A stretch of 64,000 nucleotides of DNA, taken from Streptomyces griseiscabiei. Lineage in GTDB: Bacteria > Actinomycetota > Actinomycetes > Streptomycetales > Streptomycetaceae. Every line of letters starts with the position of its first letter. Positions within the stretch are counted from its first letter, which is position 1. Positions 1 through 10,657 of this stretch are shown here, piece by piece. Position numbers and translations under genes: made by a program. The notes beneath the pieces are model-generated. The model did no database searches. It was not told the origin of the DNA and saw nothing but the letters and a program-made list of their open reading frames with translations. Location: assembly GCF_020010925.1 (NCBI RefSeq), contig NZ_JAGJBZ010000002.1, forward strand, positions 3,348,001-3,412,000, in the 5' to 3' direction.

Positions 1-1804
<1,804 letters not shown>

Positions 1805-1914
1805 GCAGCACCACGCCGCCTTTCCGCTGACCGTCCGTACGACACCTCACGAAACTGTCGACCGGGCGGTCGCCCCAGGTCAAAGCGGAAGTTCCTATCA
1901 TCTGACAGGCCGCA

Positions 1915-1954
1915 CCGATCACGGCCGATCGCAGCCGATGGGAGCCGATCAGTG
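1915..1954. promoter_or_regulatory. four CCGAT boxes at exact 10-bp spacing (candidate LysR operator)
   Basis: Four CCGAT units begin at 1915, 1925, 1935 and 1945, one per helical turn. They lie between the divergent oxidoreductase (start 1804) and LysR gene (start 2010). Same-face repeats of this kind fit cooperative binding of a LysR tetramer; that role is inferred. Confidence 0.4.
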
Positions 1955-2009
1955 ATGAACGGCCCTGAACGGCGGCCCACCGGGGCAGGACCGTCCGACG
2001 CGGGAGATC

Positions 2010-2942
2010 ATGGGAGGCGTGCTGCTGCGCCAACTCGAATACCTCGTCGCCCTCGCCCGCTCCCGCCACTTCGGCAACGCGGCGCAGGCCTGCTATGTCT
2101 CCCAGCCGACCCTGTCCGAGGGCATCCGGAAGCTGGAGGACGAACTCGGCATCCCCCTCGTGCGGCGGGGGCGCCGGTTCGAGGGCTTCACACCGGAGGG
2201 CGAACGGGTCGTGCTGTGGGCGCAGCGCATCCTCGCCGACCGAGACGCGATGCAGAGCGAGATCGAGGCGCTGCGGGCCGGGCTGAGCGGCCGACTGCGC
2301 ATCGGCACCGTCCCGACCGCCTCCACGGCCGTCGCGCTGCTGACCCAGCCGTTCTGCGCCGCCAACCCGCTGGCGACGGTCCAGATCTTCGCCGACCTGC
2401 AGAGCGAGGACATCGTCAACCGGCTCCGGGCGTTCGAACTGGACGCGGCCGTCACCTACCACAGCACCGTCGTGGAGAACGAGTTCAGATTCGTCCCGCT
2501 CTACCGGGAGCGCTATGTCCTGCTGACCCGGCGATCCGCTCCCGGCGCAGACGGCCCCGCCGAGATCTCCTGGGCGGAGGCCGCCGCCTACCCCCTGTGC
2601 CTGCTGCACCCGCTGATGCTGGGCCGGCAGGTCCTCGACGCGGTGTTCGAGACGGTGGGCGTCTCGGTCACCCCACGCGTGGAGACGGACTCGATCGCCT
2701 CTCTGTTCGCCCAGGTCAGAGCGGGGCAGTGGGCGAGCATCGTGCCCCACGCCTGGCTGCACGTCTTCGGTGTGCCCGCCGGGATGCACGTCGTACCGCT
2801 CGTCCGCCCGGTCCGCACGGAACGGATCGGCCTGGTCCTCCCGGCCCGCGAACCCGTCTCCATGATCGGCCAGGCCCTCCTGGACGTCGCCACCCACGCC
2901 GACATCTCCACCGCGCTGGAACACCTCCCGGACCGGCCCTGA
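2010..2942 (+). CDS. LysR family transcriptional regulator
   Basis: A 310-residue LysR-type regulator. The N-terminal winged helix-turn-helix (about residues 5-64, LRQLEYLVALA to CYVSQPTLSEGIRKLEDELG) is followed by the usual substrate-binding-like effector domain (about 90-300, starting GRLRIGTVPTAS). Length is standard for the family. The ATG at 2010 has GGGAG only 3 nt upstream, so a GTG three codons later (2019) is a possible alternative. It is transcribed away from the molybdopterin oxidoreductase, with phased CCGAT repeats between the two, the classical arrangement for a LysR regulator of its divergent neighbour. The effector is unknown. Confidence 0.9.
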   Translation: MGGVLLRQLEYLVALARSRHFGNAAQACYVSQPTLSEGIRKLEDELGIPLVRRGRRFEGFTPEGERVVLWAQRILADRDAMQSEIEALRAGLSGRLRIGTVPTASTAVALLTQPFCAANPLATVQIFADLQSEDIVNRLRAFELDAAVTYHSTVVENEFRFVPLYRERYVLLTRRSAPGADGPAEISWAEAAAYPLCLLHPLMLGRQVLDAVFETVGVSVTPRVETDSIASLFAQVRAGQWASIVPHAWLHVFGVPAGMHVVPLVRPVRTERIGLVLPAREPVSMIGQALLDVATHADISTALEHLPDRP

Positions 2943-3081
2943 GCGGCCCGGTGACCGGCCGTGGGAGGGGCCCAAGCCCTTGGCGGTGAGGGTGTGCGTG
3001 CGGTCGGGAGCGGTTCATGGCGACCAGGCCGTTCTCCATGTCGCGGAAGACGAGAACCGGCGCGACAGGTTTGATCAGAAC

Positions 3082-3849
3082 CTAAGCGACTCGGAGGAAC
3101 CTCAGGCAGCCGTCGACTCGTGTCGGAATGCCTGCGTGGTCGTCACGCAACTCGGCGGGCAGGACCTCCTGTGGGGCGTCCTGCCAGGTCAGAGGGCGTA
3201 GGAAGCGGCAGATCGCGGTCGCGCCGACGGACGTGTGCAACGCGTTGGTGGTGGCGGGCCACGGACCGCCGTGATGCTGGGCCCAGGTGACCGCGACCCC
3301 GGTGGGGAACCCGTTCCACACGAGGCGGCCCACCCGGTCGGCCAGGGTTTCCGACGCGAGCCGGGCGAAGTCCGTCTCGCCGTCCCGGGTGTGAACCGTG
3401 GCGGTCAGGGCCGGGGGCAGCCTGTGCAGGAGTTCTTGGAGTTGTCGCCGGTCGTGGTAGCGGCAGACCAGCAGGAGCGGTCCGAAGCATTCCTCCAGTG
3501 CGGCGTCCGCCAGGCCCTCCGGGGTGACCTCGAGGAGGGCGGACCGCGCCGCGAATCCGTCCCCGGACACGTCGGCGCCCGACGCCAGCTGTTCGACGCC
3601 CGGTAGTGCCAGTCGCTCCTTGACACCTTGCTGGAACGCGTCGTTGATGCCGCCGGTGAGGAGGAAACCTCCAGGGTGGGCATCGAACACGGCACGCAGC
3701 CGATCCACGAGTTCGTCGCCGTGCTGTGAACGGGGGACGAGGGCCAGGCCGGGCTTCGTGCAGAACTGGCCCTCTGCCAGCAGGGCTGACCGTGCGAGCC
3801 CCTCTCCGATCTCCCGGGCACGGTCTCCATGTGCTGCCGCGCCGAAGAC
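3082..3849 (-). pseudogene. 5'-truncated ketoglutarate-semialdehyde (2,5-dioxovalerate) dehydrogenase remnant
   Basis: Only the C-terminal half of an NADP-dependent aldehyde dehydrogenase of the 2,5-dioxovalerate (alpha-ketoglutarate semialdehyde) type is present. Visible landmarks are the catalytic cysteine segment AEGQFCTKPG, ALEECFGPLLLV, and the family-typical end with WNGFPTGVAVTWAQHHGG and ICRFLRPLTWQD. The cofactor-binding half (about 250 residues) is absent. Family-like sequence fades out upstream of about 3849, and the open frame continues to 4008, running into the end of the response regulator gene. No ribosome-binding site marks a start. I read it as a deletion remnant, not a working enzyme. 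Confidence 0.7.
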
Positions 3850-3952
3850 CTGGGCGGCAGCTTCCGTATCGTCTGTGACCGCCAGGGTCACCGCGTGTAC
3901 GTCCGGCTCCCCCTGCCGGAATGAGACGACCCGTCCTGCCCCGGAGGTGTCG

Positions 3953-4636
3953 TCATTCACGGTCGCGTGCACCGCCCTGCGGGCCCGCGAGTCCTGCGTC
4001 GCGCGCACGGGCCACCACGGCCGCCCTGCTGGCGGCCCCGAGTTTGTTCATGATGGCCGACACATGGTTGCGGACGGTCTTCTCGGCGAGGAAGAGGCGT
4101 CGGGCGATGGCGTGGTTGCTGCCCCCTTCGGCCACGAGTTCTAGGATCTCCCGCTCGCGGTCGGTCAGTTCGGGAAAGACCTGCGCCGCGTACCTAGGCC
4201 GGGGCTGGGTGAAGAAGGCGCTGATGCGCCCTGCGACGGCCTCACCGTAGACCGCGCTCCCGGAGGCGACGGCCAGCACCGCACGCGCGATCTCGGTACG
4301 GTCGGCGCCCTTGAGGAGGTAGCCGCGTGCACCCGCGCGGAGGGCTCCCACGAGTGCCTCGTCGTCCTCGTGCATGGTCAGGACCAGGATCCCCGTATGA
4401 GGGTGGGTGTCCTGCAGTTGGCGGATGGCCGCGGTTCCGTCCAGGTGGGGCATGGCGAGGTCGGTGAGGACGACGTCGGGCCGTGTGTCCTCCACCAGCG
4501 CGAGCAGGGCGTTGCCGTCCTCCGCTTCGCCCACGACTTCGATGCCGTCATGGCTCGTCAACGCGGCGCGCAGGCCGAAACGGAACATGGGGTGGTCGTC
4601 GGCGATGACCACACGCACCGGGCTGTCCGTACTCAT
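3953..4636 (-). CDS. NarL/LuxR-type response regulator
   Basis: A 227-residue two-component response regulator. The receiver domain (about 7-125) has the acidic pocket at D13/D14, the phosphorylated aspartate D59 in VLTDLAMP and the lysine in YLLKGAD. The C-terminal LuxR helix-turn-helix (about 155-215) reads LTDREREILELVAEG to EKTVRNHVSAIMNKLG. The start codon overlaps the stop of the upstream sensor kinase gene by 4 nt (ATGA), so the two are translationally coupled and almost certainly partners. The target genes are not identifiable; the divergent PLAT-domain gene beyond the kinase is one candidate. Confidence 0.93.
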   Translation of the reverse strand: MSTDSPVRVVIADDHPMFRFGLRAALTSHDGIEVVGEAEDGNALLALVEDTRPDVVLTDLAMPHLDGTAAIRQLQDTHPHTGILVLTMHEDDEALVGALRAGARGYLLKGADRTEIARAVLAVASGSAVYGEAVAGRISAFFTQPRPRYAAQVFPELTDREREILELVAEGGSNHAIARRLFLAEKTVRNHVSAIMNKLGAASRAAVVARARDAGLAGPQGGARDRE

Positions 4637-6642
4637 CGGGGCCTCTCCAGGGGCAGGGTGGCGGTGACGACGGTCCCGTACTCCGCGGGCGCCATGACGA
4701 GCCGCCCGCCCACGGCCTGGGCGCGACGGTGCATCGACGCCACTCCCACGCCTGCGGAAGAGCCGGACGGGATACCGGCTCCGTCGTCGCGGACGGTGAT
4801 GTGCAGGGTTCGGCCTTCGGCGCTCACCACCACCTCGGCGCGTTGCGCGCAGGCATGGCGGGCGACGTTGGTGAGGGCTTCGCCGATGATGCGGTAAGCG
4901 GCATTTTCTACGTCGGGGTCCAGCGCCGGCAGCATCGACGTCCGCACCTCGATTGCCACCGACGGCGCGAGAGACAGTGCGTGCCGGCGGATGGCCTCGG
5001 CGAGCCCGTGGCGGTCGAGAGCTGCCGGGCGCAGGCCGTCGATGATGCGGCGGATCTCGGCGACGGCACCGCTCACCTCATCGCGGGTGCGCTCCACCAG
5101 GTCCGCGGCAGAGGCTGTCTCTCCCTTGGACAGGCTGTCGGTCGCGGCCTGCAGGCCGAGGCCGATGCCGGCCAGCGACGGGCCGAGTCCGTCGTGCAGG
5201 TCGCGGCGCAGCCGGTCGCGTTCGACTCGGGTCGCGTCGACGACCCGGTCCCGTTCGGCGGCGACGTCGTCGGTCAACCGGCGCGCTCTGACCACCACCG
5301 CGATCTGGTGCCCGAGGGCCGTGAGCAGTCGCTTGTCGTCCGGGCCGTAGGGTTCGCCGGGCGTGCGGTCCGCGACGGCCATGGTCCCCAACGTTCTCCC
5401 GGCGAGACGCAGTTGGAGCGTGTGTCCCTCGGGCGGGACCCGGCCCACAGTGGCCAGGACGTTCCCGTCCGGGTCGGCCACGGCCACGGCAGGGGAACGG
5501 ACGGCCTCGCGCACGGCGCCGAGCGCGACCGGCAGAAGATCCTTGTCCTCGACGTCTGCCATCCGGTCACCGAGCCCGGACAGCGCCCGCAACGGATCGC
5601 GCCGGGCGCCGTAGATCCACCAGTCCACCGCCCGCTGCAGCCGCTCCCGTGCCGGAGTGAAAGCAATGGCCACGACCGCGGCCGCGAGGACACCGGGCAG
5701 CGGGCCACGGCTCCAGAGCGCCCCGAGAACAGTGGTGGCCAGCAGATAGACGACGATGACGACCATCGTGAGCGTTCCGTAGACCAAGCCGCGGCGCATG
5801 ATGGCCTCGACACCGAGCATCCGATAGCGCAGGATGCCGATCGCCACCGCCACGGGAACCAGACCGATGAGGCAGGCACGTGCGGCGGGCCCGAGGACGA
5901 ACTGAAGCGTCAGCAGGAGGATGAGCACCGCCACCATCCACGCCAGCTGCTGGCGTTCGGGAGGCCGGGACCTGATCAGACGCGCCAGCGTGTGCCCGGT
6001 GACGACCACGGAGCACAGACCGATCACCGCGAGGCAGGTGCCGTTCACCACCCCGCTCACCGAGGGTGAGAAGGCCACCGGCGGTGTGCCGCCGGGCACG
6101 ATGTCGTCGTACGCCGAGGAGTCGAAGGGCGCGCACACGGTCAGCACGACGATGGCCGCCGCTGCCGCGCCGACCGGCCACCACAGCCACCCACGCTCCG
6201 GACGGCCCCGCGGATACAGCCCCATGACGATCGTCGGCAGGGAGAACACCACCAGGTAATGGGCCCCGCTGGCCACGGCGACGGCCATGGGTGCACCAGG
6301 CCAGTCCGCATCGGTGACGAACATGCCGTAGCCGCCGTATGCCGCGAGCCCCACCTGCCAGGCCCCGACCGCGCCCAGCACGAGGAACATCCACCCGAGC
6401 GCATTGCGCGGGCGCAACGACGCCACAACGGCGCCGGTGACGGCCCAGGAGAAGATCGCCACGCCGAGCAGGATCTCGCCGAGATCGCCGCCCTGCGGCT
6501 GAGGAACGCCGTCGGGCAAGGCTGCGACCCAGCCGGCGAACCCGACCGCAGCCGCGCTGGACACCACCACCGACCACACGATCGCGCGCACGGCCACACC
6601 GCCATTCTTCTGGACCCCACCCTCGATGGCCAGCCACCACAA
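4633..6642 (-). CDS. membrane sensor histidine kinase (NarL-type partner, HisKA_3)
   Basis: A 669-residue sensor kinase from a TTG start with an AGGAG 7 nt upstream; a GTG at 6597 (654 residues) is the alternative. The N-terminal half carries about nine hydrophobic segments with a periplasmic-type loop. A GAF-like region follows (LGDRMADVEDKDLLP to DKRLLTALGHQIAVV), then the dimerisation domain with the phospho-accepting histidine in LRRDLHDGLGPS (about H483), and a HATPase_c domain with N box GEALTNVARHA and G box VRDDGAGIP. It overlaps the downstream response regulator by 4 nt. The signal is unknown; the long membrane region suggests an envelope cue. Confidence 0.9.
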   Translation of the reverse strand: MWWLAIEGGVQKNGGVAVRAIVWSVVVSSAAAVGFAGWVAALPDGVPQPQGGDLGEILLGVAIFSWAVTGAVVASLRPRNALGWMFLVLGAVGAWQVGLAAYGGYGMFVTDADWPGAPMAVAVASGAHYLVVFSLPTIVMGLYPRGRPERGWLWWPVGAAAAAIVVLTVCAPFDSSAYDDIVPGGTPPVAFSPSVSGVVNGTCLAVIGLCSVVVTGHTLARLIRSRPPERQQLAWMVAVLILLLTLQFVLGPAARACLIGLVPVAVAIGILRYRMLGVEAIMRRGLVYGTLTMVVIVVYLLATTVLGALWSRGPLPGVLAAAVVAIAFTPARERLQRAVDWWIYGARRDPLRALSGLGDRMADVEDKDLLPVALGAVREAVRSPAVAVADPDGNVLATVGRVPPEGHTLQLRLAGRTLGTMAVADRTPGEPYGPDDKRLLTALGHQIAVVVRARRLTDDVAAERDRVVDATRVERDRLRRDLHDGLGPSLAGIGLGLQAATDSLSKGETASAADLVERTRDEVSGAVAEIRRIIDGLRPAALDRHGLAEAIRRHALSLAPSVAIEVRTSMLPALDPDVENAAYRIIGEALTNVARHACAQRAEVVVSAEGRTLHITVRDDGAGIPSGSSAGVGVASMHRRAQAVGGRLVMAPAEYGTVVTATLPLERPR

Positions 6643-6891
6643 GCGCCTTCTCCTGAAGTGGTGTTGCAGGAAACAGTGCGCGAGGCGCGAGGTCCGCGCA
6701 TGAGGCAGGAGGCCCGGTCCAGCGGGACACCGTGCCCAGAACACCGCCCTTGGCGCCGGGCGACGTGCCCGCCCCGGCCGGGACAGCCGGCTCATGCCGC
6801 CGGGCTCCTGGGCGGATGACAGTGGACCTGCCTCGGCCGGGCGATCGGAGCACGGAGCCGAGGACCACAACACAGCTCGAAACGAGGGGTC

Positions 6892-7260
6892 ATGGCGATC
6901 TACCGAGTCAACGTCCACACCGGAAACCTGAGTCCGCTCGCGGGTGCCGGCACCGACGCCAATGTCTACATCACCTTGTACGGCGACAAGGACGGCAGCG
7001 ACGAGCTCAACCTCGACAACGCCGGCAACAACTTCGAACAGGGAGCGGTCGACACGTTCGCGCTCCACCTGGCCGACCTCGGCGACCTGCGGCGGGTCAG
7101 GGTCCGGCACGACAACAAGTTCCCCTTCCCGGGCTGGTACCTCGACCGGATCTTCATCCGCAACGAGGACACGAACCAGGAGTGGACGTTCCCCTGCAAC
7201 AGGTGGCTGGCCCAGGACGAGGACGACGGTGAGATCGAGCGCGTCCTCGACCGCGCCTAG
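6892..7260 (+). CDS. single-domain PLAT/LH2 protein
   Basis: A 122-residue protein that is essentially one PLAT/LH2 (lipoxygenase homology) beta-sandwich: YRVNVHTG, GTDANVYITLYG, DNAGNNFEQG, RVRHDNKFPFPGWYLDRIFIR and EWTFPCNRWL are the usual conserved strands. PLAT domains generally mediate membrane, lipid or protein contacts. There is no signal peptide or membrane segment, so it is predicted to be cytoplasmic or exported by an unrecognised route. GAGGGG precedes the ATG. It is divergent from the sensor kinase and 98 nt upstream of a lipoprotein gene on the same strand. No catalytic domain is attached; the function is unknown. Confidence 0.8.
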   Translation: MAIYRVNVHTGNLSPLAGAGTDANVYITLYGDKDGSDELNLDNAGNNFEQGAVDTFALHLADLGDLRRVRVRHDNKFPFPGWYLDRIFIRNEDTNQEWTFPCNRWLAQDEDDGEIERVLDRA

Positions 7261-7358
7261 CAGAAGAGGACCCGGGATGCGCGCACGAGGCAAGGGCGCA
7301 TCCCGCGGCCCGTTCACTGGATGACCGAAGAAGACCGAAGAAGAAGGAGAGAAGAGCG

Positions 7359-7877
7359 ATGTCGCCCACTATGGCGAGCCGCAAAGCACGCGCTGCCTCA
7401 CGACTGGGCGCAGCGCTGTTGTGCCCCCTGTTGTTCCTCGTCGGTGCCTGCGCTGACGTGGGGGAGGACGACGAACCGGGGTCCTTCCCGATCCAGGTTC
7501 CGACCGAGGTGGACACCACCCCGCCCCCGAACGCCACCGGCGGAAACGCCACAGGCGAACCCAGCGGAGGAGGAGAGGAGACCACCGAGGAGAGCAGCCG
7601 GGTCGAAGGGGTGGTACAGGACGCGCAGGGCAACCCGGTCGAAGGTGTTCAGGTCACCTTCTATCCCCAGCCGCGGACCTATGGCGCGTTCTACGAGACC
7701 TACACGGATGCCGGCGGGGCCTACGCCATCGACCTGCCCGAAGGCGTCTACCAAACCTTTGCGTTCTACGGGATGCCGGACGAAGGGCAGCTGATACCGG
7801 ACGGCACCGGATACGGAAGCTCGATCACCCTGCCACCGGGCACGCAGGTCAACTTCCTGTGGGAGCCCTACCTCTAG
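7359..7877 (+). CDS. lipoprotein with carboxypeptidase-regulatory-like domain
   Basis: A 172-residue predicted lipoprotein. The basic N-terminus and hydrophobic core end in the lipobox LVGAC with the lipidated cysteine at position 31. A Gly/Thr/Glu-rich linker (about 35-80) follows, then a beta-sandwich like the carboxypeptidase regulatory fold (VEGVVQDAQGNPVEGVQVTFYP to YTDAGGAYAIDLPEGVYQTFAF), commonly used for surface presentation or carbohydrate/protein binding. An AAGGAG in a purine-rich leader precedes the ATG. It follows the PLAT gene and a strong hairpin terminator lies just after the stop. The specific role is unknown. Confidence 0.75.
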   Translation: MSPTMASRKARAASRLGAALLCPLLFLVGACADVGEDDEPGSFPIQVPTEVDTTPPPNATGGNATGEPSGGGEETTEESSRVEGVVQDAQGNPVEGVQVTFYPQPRTYGAFYETYTDAGGAYAIDLPEGVYQTFAFYGMPDEGQLIPDGTGYGSSITLPPGTQVNFLWEPYL

Positions 7878-7888
7878 CCTCGATCCTT

Positions 7889-7925
7889 CGCGACGGCCCG
7901 TCAGTTCATCTGGCGGGCCGTCGCG
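7889..7925 (+). terminator. hairpin terminator after lipoprotein gene
   Basis: A 16-bp stem with a single G-T wobble (7889-7904 against 7910-7925) closes a 5-nt TTCAT loop, 12 nt after the lipoprotein stop codon. As is usual in streptomycetes there is no U-tract. Confidence 0.75.
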
Positions 7926-8093
7926 GGCAACCACAGCCGACCACGGACTTCGGACCGCAGATCGTTACTGGCCAACGGCGCCACGGCTCAGGCCACGGAT
8001 CCCCGACGCCCTCGACGCGGAAGGCCGCACGCACGCTCGGCCCACTTCGCCGGCCCTCACCCCCGTGAACCGTGATCACTCGTCAGAGACGAC

Positions 8094-9515
8094 CTAGGGC
8101 CCGTACACCGCCTTCTTGTAGGCGAGCATCTTCTGCATCTCGGCCCCCCTCTGCGAAGGCTCGATCGAGTTCATATGCTCTGCCCTGGTCATCGGATCCT
8201 GCAACTTGAGAAGGAACTCGGCCATCTCTTCCTTCTTGACCACCTCGCGGAACTCCCCCTCGGTGAGCGGAGTCAGTTTCTCCACCCCCCGCTCCTTCCG
8301 CTCGATCCCGACGATGTCGTAGGGCGCTCCCTGCCGCGCGATCCAGCCGCTCTCGCTACCGGTCGCGCCCTTCGCCAGGTACTTCCTCTTGACCTTGATG
8401 GTGAGCACGATGCCGAAGGAGGCTTCCGAGGCGAACCCGGTGGCGATGTGGGACTTCGTCGAGAACTCGATGAGCTTGGCGACATCGTCGTTGAGCTCCT
8501 GGTTCACATATCCCCGGACATGCTCGGGATCGGGCTTCGTGGACTCCTCGTCGGGCTTCGCCGTCATCTTCGAAAGGCTGACGAAGGAGCCGCGGATGAC
8601 CTCCTTCTCCATGGCCTTCCGCTGCGTGGGCGTGATGCCACGTTGAAGGATCACTTCTTGTTCGCTGTCCTCGGCCAGCGACGCGATGTGGTCCTCCCCG
8701 CTGAGGCCCAGCGGACCGTCCTCGAGGGCGATCCGCCGCCCTTCCTCCGACGACTGTCCTTCCTCCAGCATCCGCTGCACGGGCCCGGCGGAGGCGTTCG
8801 CCCCCGTATGCGACGCGACGAGGGACGGGGCGGTCCGCTGACCGGCGGAGTAGGCGTCACCGTCCCGCTCGGCTGCCCGCTCGGAGTCCTGGCGCGGGTT
8901 GGTGACGGTGACTCCGGCGCCGTTGCTGTGGCCCGTCTCGGGCACACCCTTGAGGTTCTTGTCGACGTGGCTGAGTTCGTGGCCGAGCAGCTTCTCGCTG
9001 GCCGCGGCCCCGGCGGAGAGAAAGATGTGGTTGCCGACGGTCATGGCCGCGGCCCCCATGGCCTCCGTGGCACGCTGGGCCACCACGTCGCGGTGGACGC
9101 GCGTGGAGGCGAGGGCGTCGTTCTGGTAGAACTCCCCGGCCTTCGCCACAACTGACGGGGGCAGCGCCTCACTCGGCGACTTCATGGCGGCGGCCAGCAG
9201 CGCGCTCTGCCCTTCCGGCCCGGTGTCGTGAGCGTGCGCATGCTCGTCCTCGGCCCGCGCCACGGTGACATCGGCCGCGGACCGCTGCACCGCCGCCTGC
9301 GCCCGGTGCCCGCACGCCGGACCGTGCTGATGGGGCGCCTGCGCCTCCGGCAGCCCGCCACGCCGAGCCATCTCGGCCACGGCCCTGTTCCCGGCGGCGC
9401 TCTGGAGGTCGAGCATCCGTTGCACGGTCGTTCCGGCGGAGGAGGGAGCCACTCGCGACCGCTGGGGTGCCTTCCCCTTCACCGTCATGACGCCCTCGTC
9501 TCGGGCCAGGCTCAT
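8094..9515 (-). CDS. eCIS-core (DUF4157) domain protein, putative contractile-injection-system effector
   Basis: A 473-residue protein of the DUF4157/eCIS-core family found with extracellular contractile injection systems. The N-terminus has the typical VQRMLDLQSAAGNRAV segment (31-46). The core domain (about 100-230) ends in GHELSHVDKN with a HELSH (HExxH-type) motif at 179-183. A second VQRML occurs at 246-250. The C-terminal 170 residues are a separate domain with FVSLSK (311-316) and GSESGWIARQGAPYDIV (386-402), which might be an ADP-ribosyltransferase-like toxin fold; this is tentative. The start was chosen for GGAGG 7 nt upstream of the ATG. No injection-system structural genes are in the window. 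Confidence 0.75.
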   Translation of the reverse strand: MSLARDEGVMTVKGKAPQRSRVAPSSAGTTVQRMLDLQSAAGNRAVAEMARRGGLPEAQAPHQHGPACGHRAQAAVQRSAADVTVARAEDEHAHAHDTGPEGQSALLAAAMKSPSEALPPSVVAKAGEFYQNDALASTRVHRDVVAQRATEAMGAAAMTVGNHIFLSAGAAASEKLLGHELSHVDKNLKGVPETGHSNGAGVTVTNPRQDSERAAERDGDAYSAGQRTAPSLVASHTGANASAGPVQRMLEEGQSSEEGRRIALEDGPLGLSGEDHIASLAEDSEQEVILQRGITPTQRKAMEKEVIRGSFVSLSKMTAKPDEESTKPDPEHVRGYVNQELNDDVAKLIEFSTKSHIATGFASEASFGIVLTIKVKRKYLAKGATGSESGWIARQGAPYDIVGIERKERGVEKLTPLTEGEFREVVKKEEMAEFLLKLQDPMTRAEHMNSIEPSQRGAEMQKMLAYKKAVYGP

Positions 9516-9684
9516 ACCTTTTCCTCCAGCGGTCCGAAGCACAGTGAGCTGCTCACCCTCGCACGGCCGACGGGGACACCACCAGAGTCTTTTGGGCAGG
9601 TCTGAGGCCCTGCGGGGGCACACTGTTCACAGCCGTCGAATGCCTCGCTCCGACACGGCGGGGCCACAGGGCCACACGGTCGCG

Positions 9685-9710
9685 GGTGCGGTCCCCGCCG
9701 GGACCGCACC
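9685..9710 (-). terminator. hairpin terminator after the betaine ABC importer operon
   Basis: A perfect 11-bp stem (9685-9695 against 9700-9710) with a 4-nt loop lies 3 nt beyond the stop codon of the solute-binding protein gene, the last gene of the minus-strand importer operon. The rest of 9516-9713 holds no other recognisable feature. Confidence 0.8.
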
Positions 9711-9713
9711 TCG

Positions 9714-10646
9714 CTACTTCGCCAGTCCGTGCTGCTTCGCGTACGCGTTGGCCACGTCCTCCGGGTCCTTCTTGTCGCTGTCCACCTGGCGGTTGAGCTC
9801 GGTGAGATCCGCGGTGGTGAGGACGTTGCCGAGCCGGGCGAGGGCCTTGCGGACCGTGGAGTCGGCCTTGCGGTCGGCGATGAGGGGGACGACGTGCTGC
9901 CCGGGGATGAGGTCCTTCGGGTCGCTCAGCACCACCCAGTCGTTGTCCTTGATGTCCGTGTCGGTGGTGAAGAGGTTGGCCACGTCGACGTCCCCCTTCT
10001 TGAGGGCGCCCTTGACCAGCGGACCGGAGGAGTCGAGCGACTTGAACTCCTTGAACTCGACGCCGTACACCTCCTTGAGGCCGACGACGCCCACCTTGCG
10101 CTTCTTGACCTCGGGGGCGGCACCGAGGATCAGCTTGCCGTTCTGCTTCCTGAGGTCGGCGAGCGAGGTCAGCCCGTACTTCTCGGCCGTCGCACGGGTC
10201 ACGGCGAACGCGTCGGCGTCCTCGGCCAGGCCGTACGGGAGCACCTGGAGACCGGCGGGGAGCGCGATGGTGAGGGCGTTCTGCATCTCGCCCTCCTCGG
10301 TCGCCGTCGAGTCGTGGTCGAGGTAGTCGAGCAGGGCGCCCTGGTACTCGGGCAGCAGGTCGATGTCGCCGCCCTTGAGGGCGGGGATGACGATCTCGCG
10401 GGTGCCCAGGTTCGGCCGGACCTTCACCTTCACACCGGCCTCGGTCAGGACGGCCGCGTAGAGGTAGCCCAGTATCTGGTTCTCGGTGAAGTTGGCGGTG
10501 CCGATGGTGACGCCGCCCTTGCTGGAGCCGCCGCCGGAGGTGCCCGAGCCCTGGCTGTCGAGTGAGGTGATGCCGCTGGAGCAGGCGGAGAGCGCGGGGA
10601 CGGAGGCCGCGGCGAAGAGGCCGCCGAGGAGAGTACGTCGGTTCAT
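9714..10646 (-). CDS. OpuC/ProX-type betaine ABC importer, substrate-binding lipoprotein
   Basis: A 310-residue lipoprotein with an N-terminal signal ending in the lipobox ALSAC (Cys22), then the OpuAC fold: VTIGTANFTENQILGYLYA, NLGTREIVIPALKGGDIDLLPEYQG and DVDVANLFTTDTDI are family landmarks. It is the last gene of a four-gene importer operon (ATPase, permease, permease, binding protein), 11 nt after the preceding permease. The family imports quaternary amines: glycine betaine, choline, carnitine, and in some members histidine or ergothioneine. Its position divergent from a histidine-lyase-like gene argues for a histidine-derived ligand; that is inference. Confidence 0.88.
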   Translation of the reverse strand: MNRRTLLGGLFAAASVPALSACSSGITSLDSQGSGTSGGGSSKGGVTIGTANFTENQILGYLYAAVLTEAGVKVKVRPNLGTREIVIPALKGGDIDLLPEYQGALLDYLDHDSTATEEGEMQNALTIALPAGLQVLPYGLAEDADAFAVTRATAEKYGLTSLADLRKQNGKLILGAAPEVKKRKVGVVGLKEVYGVEFKEFKSLDSSGPLVKGALKKGDVDVANLFTTDTDIKDNDWVVLSDPKDLIPGQHVVPLIADRKADSTVRKALARLGNVLTTADLTELNRQVDSDKKDPEDVANAYAKQHGLAK

Positions 10647-10657
10647 GGTGAGGTTCC

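Noticed and set aside
6643..7317. N-terminal extension of the sensor kinase to an ATG at 7317
   Set aside because: It would run antisense through the whole PLAT-domain gene and adds non-conserved, charged sequence; the TTG with AGGAG is better.
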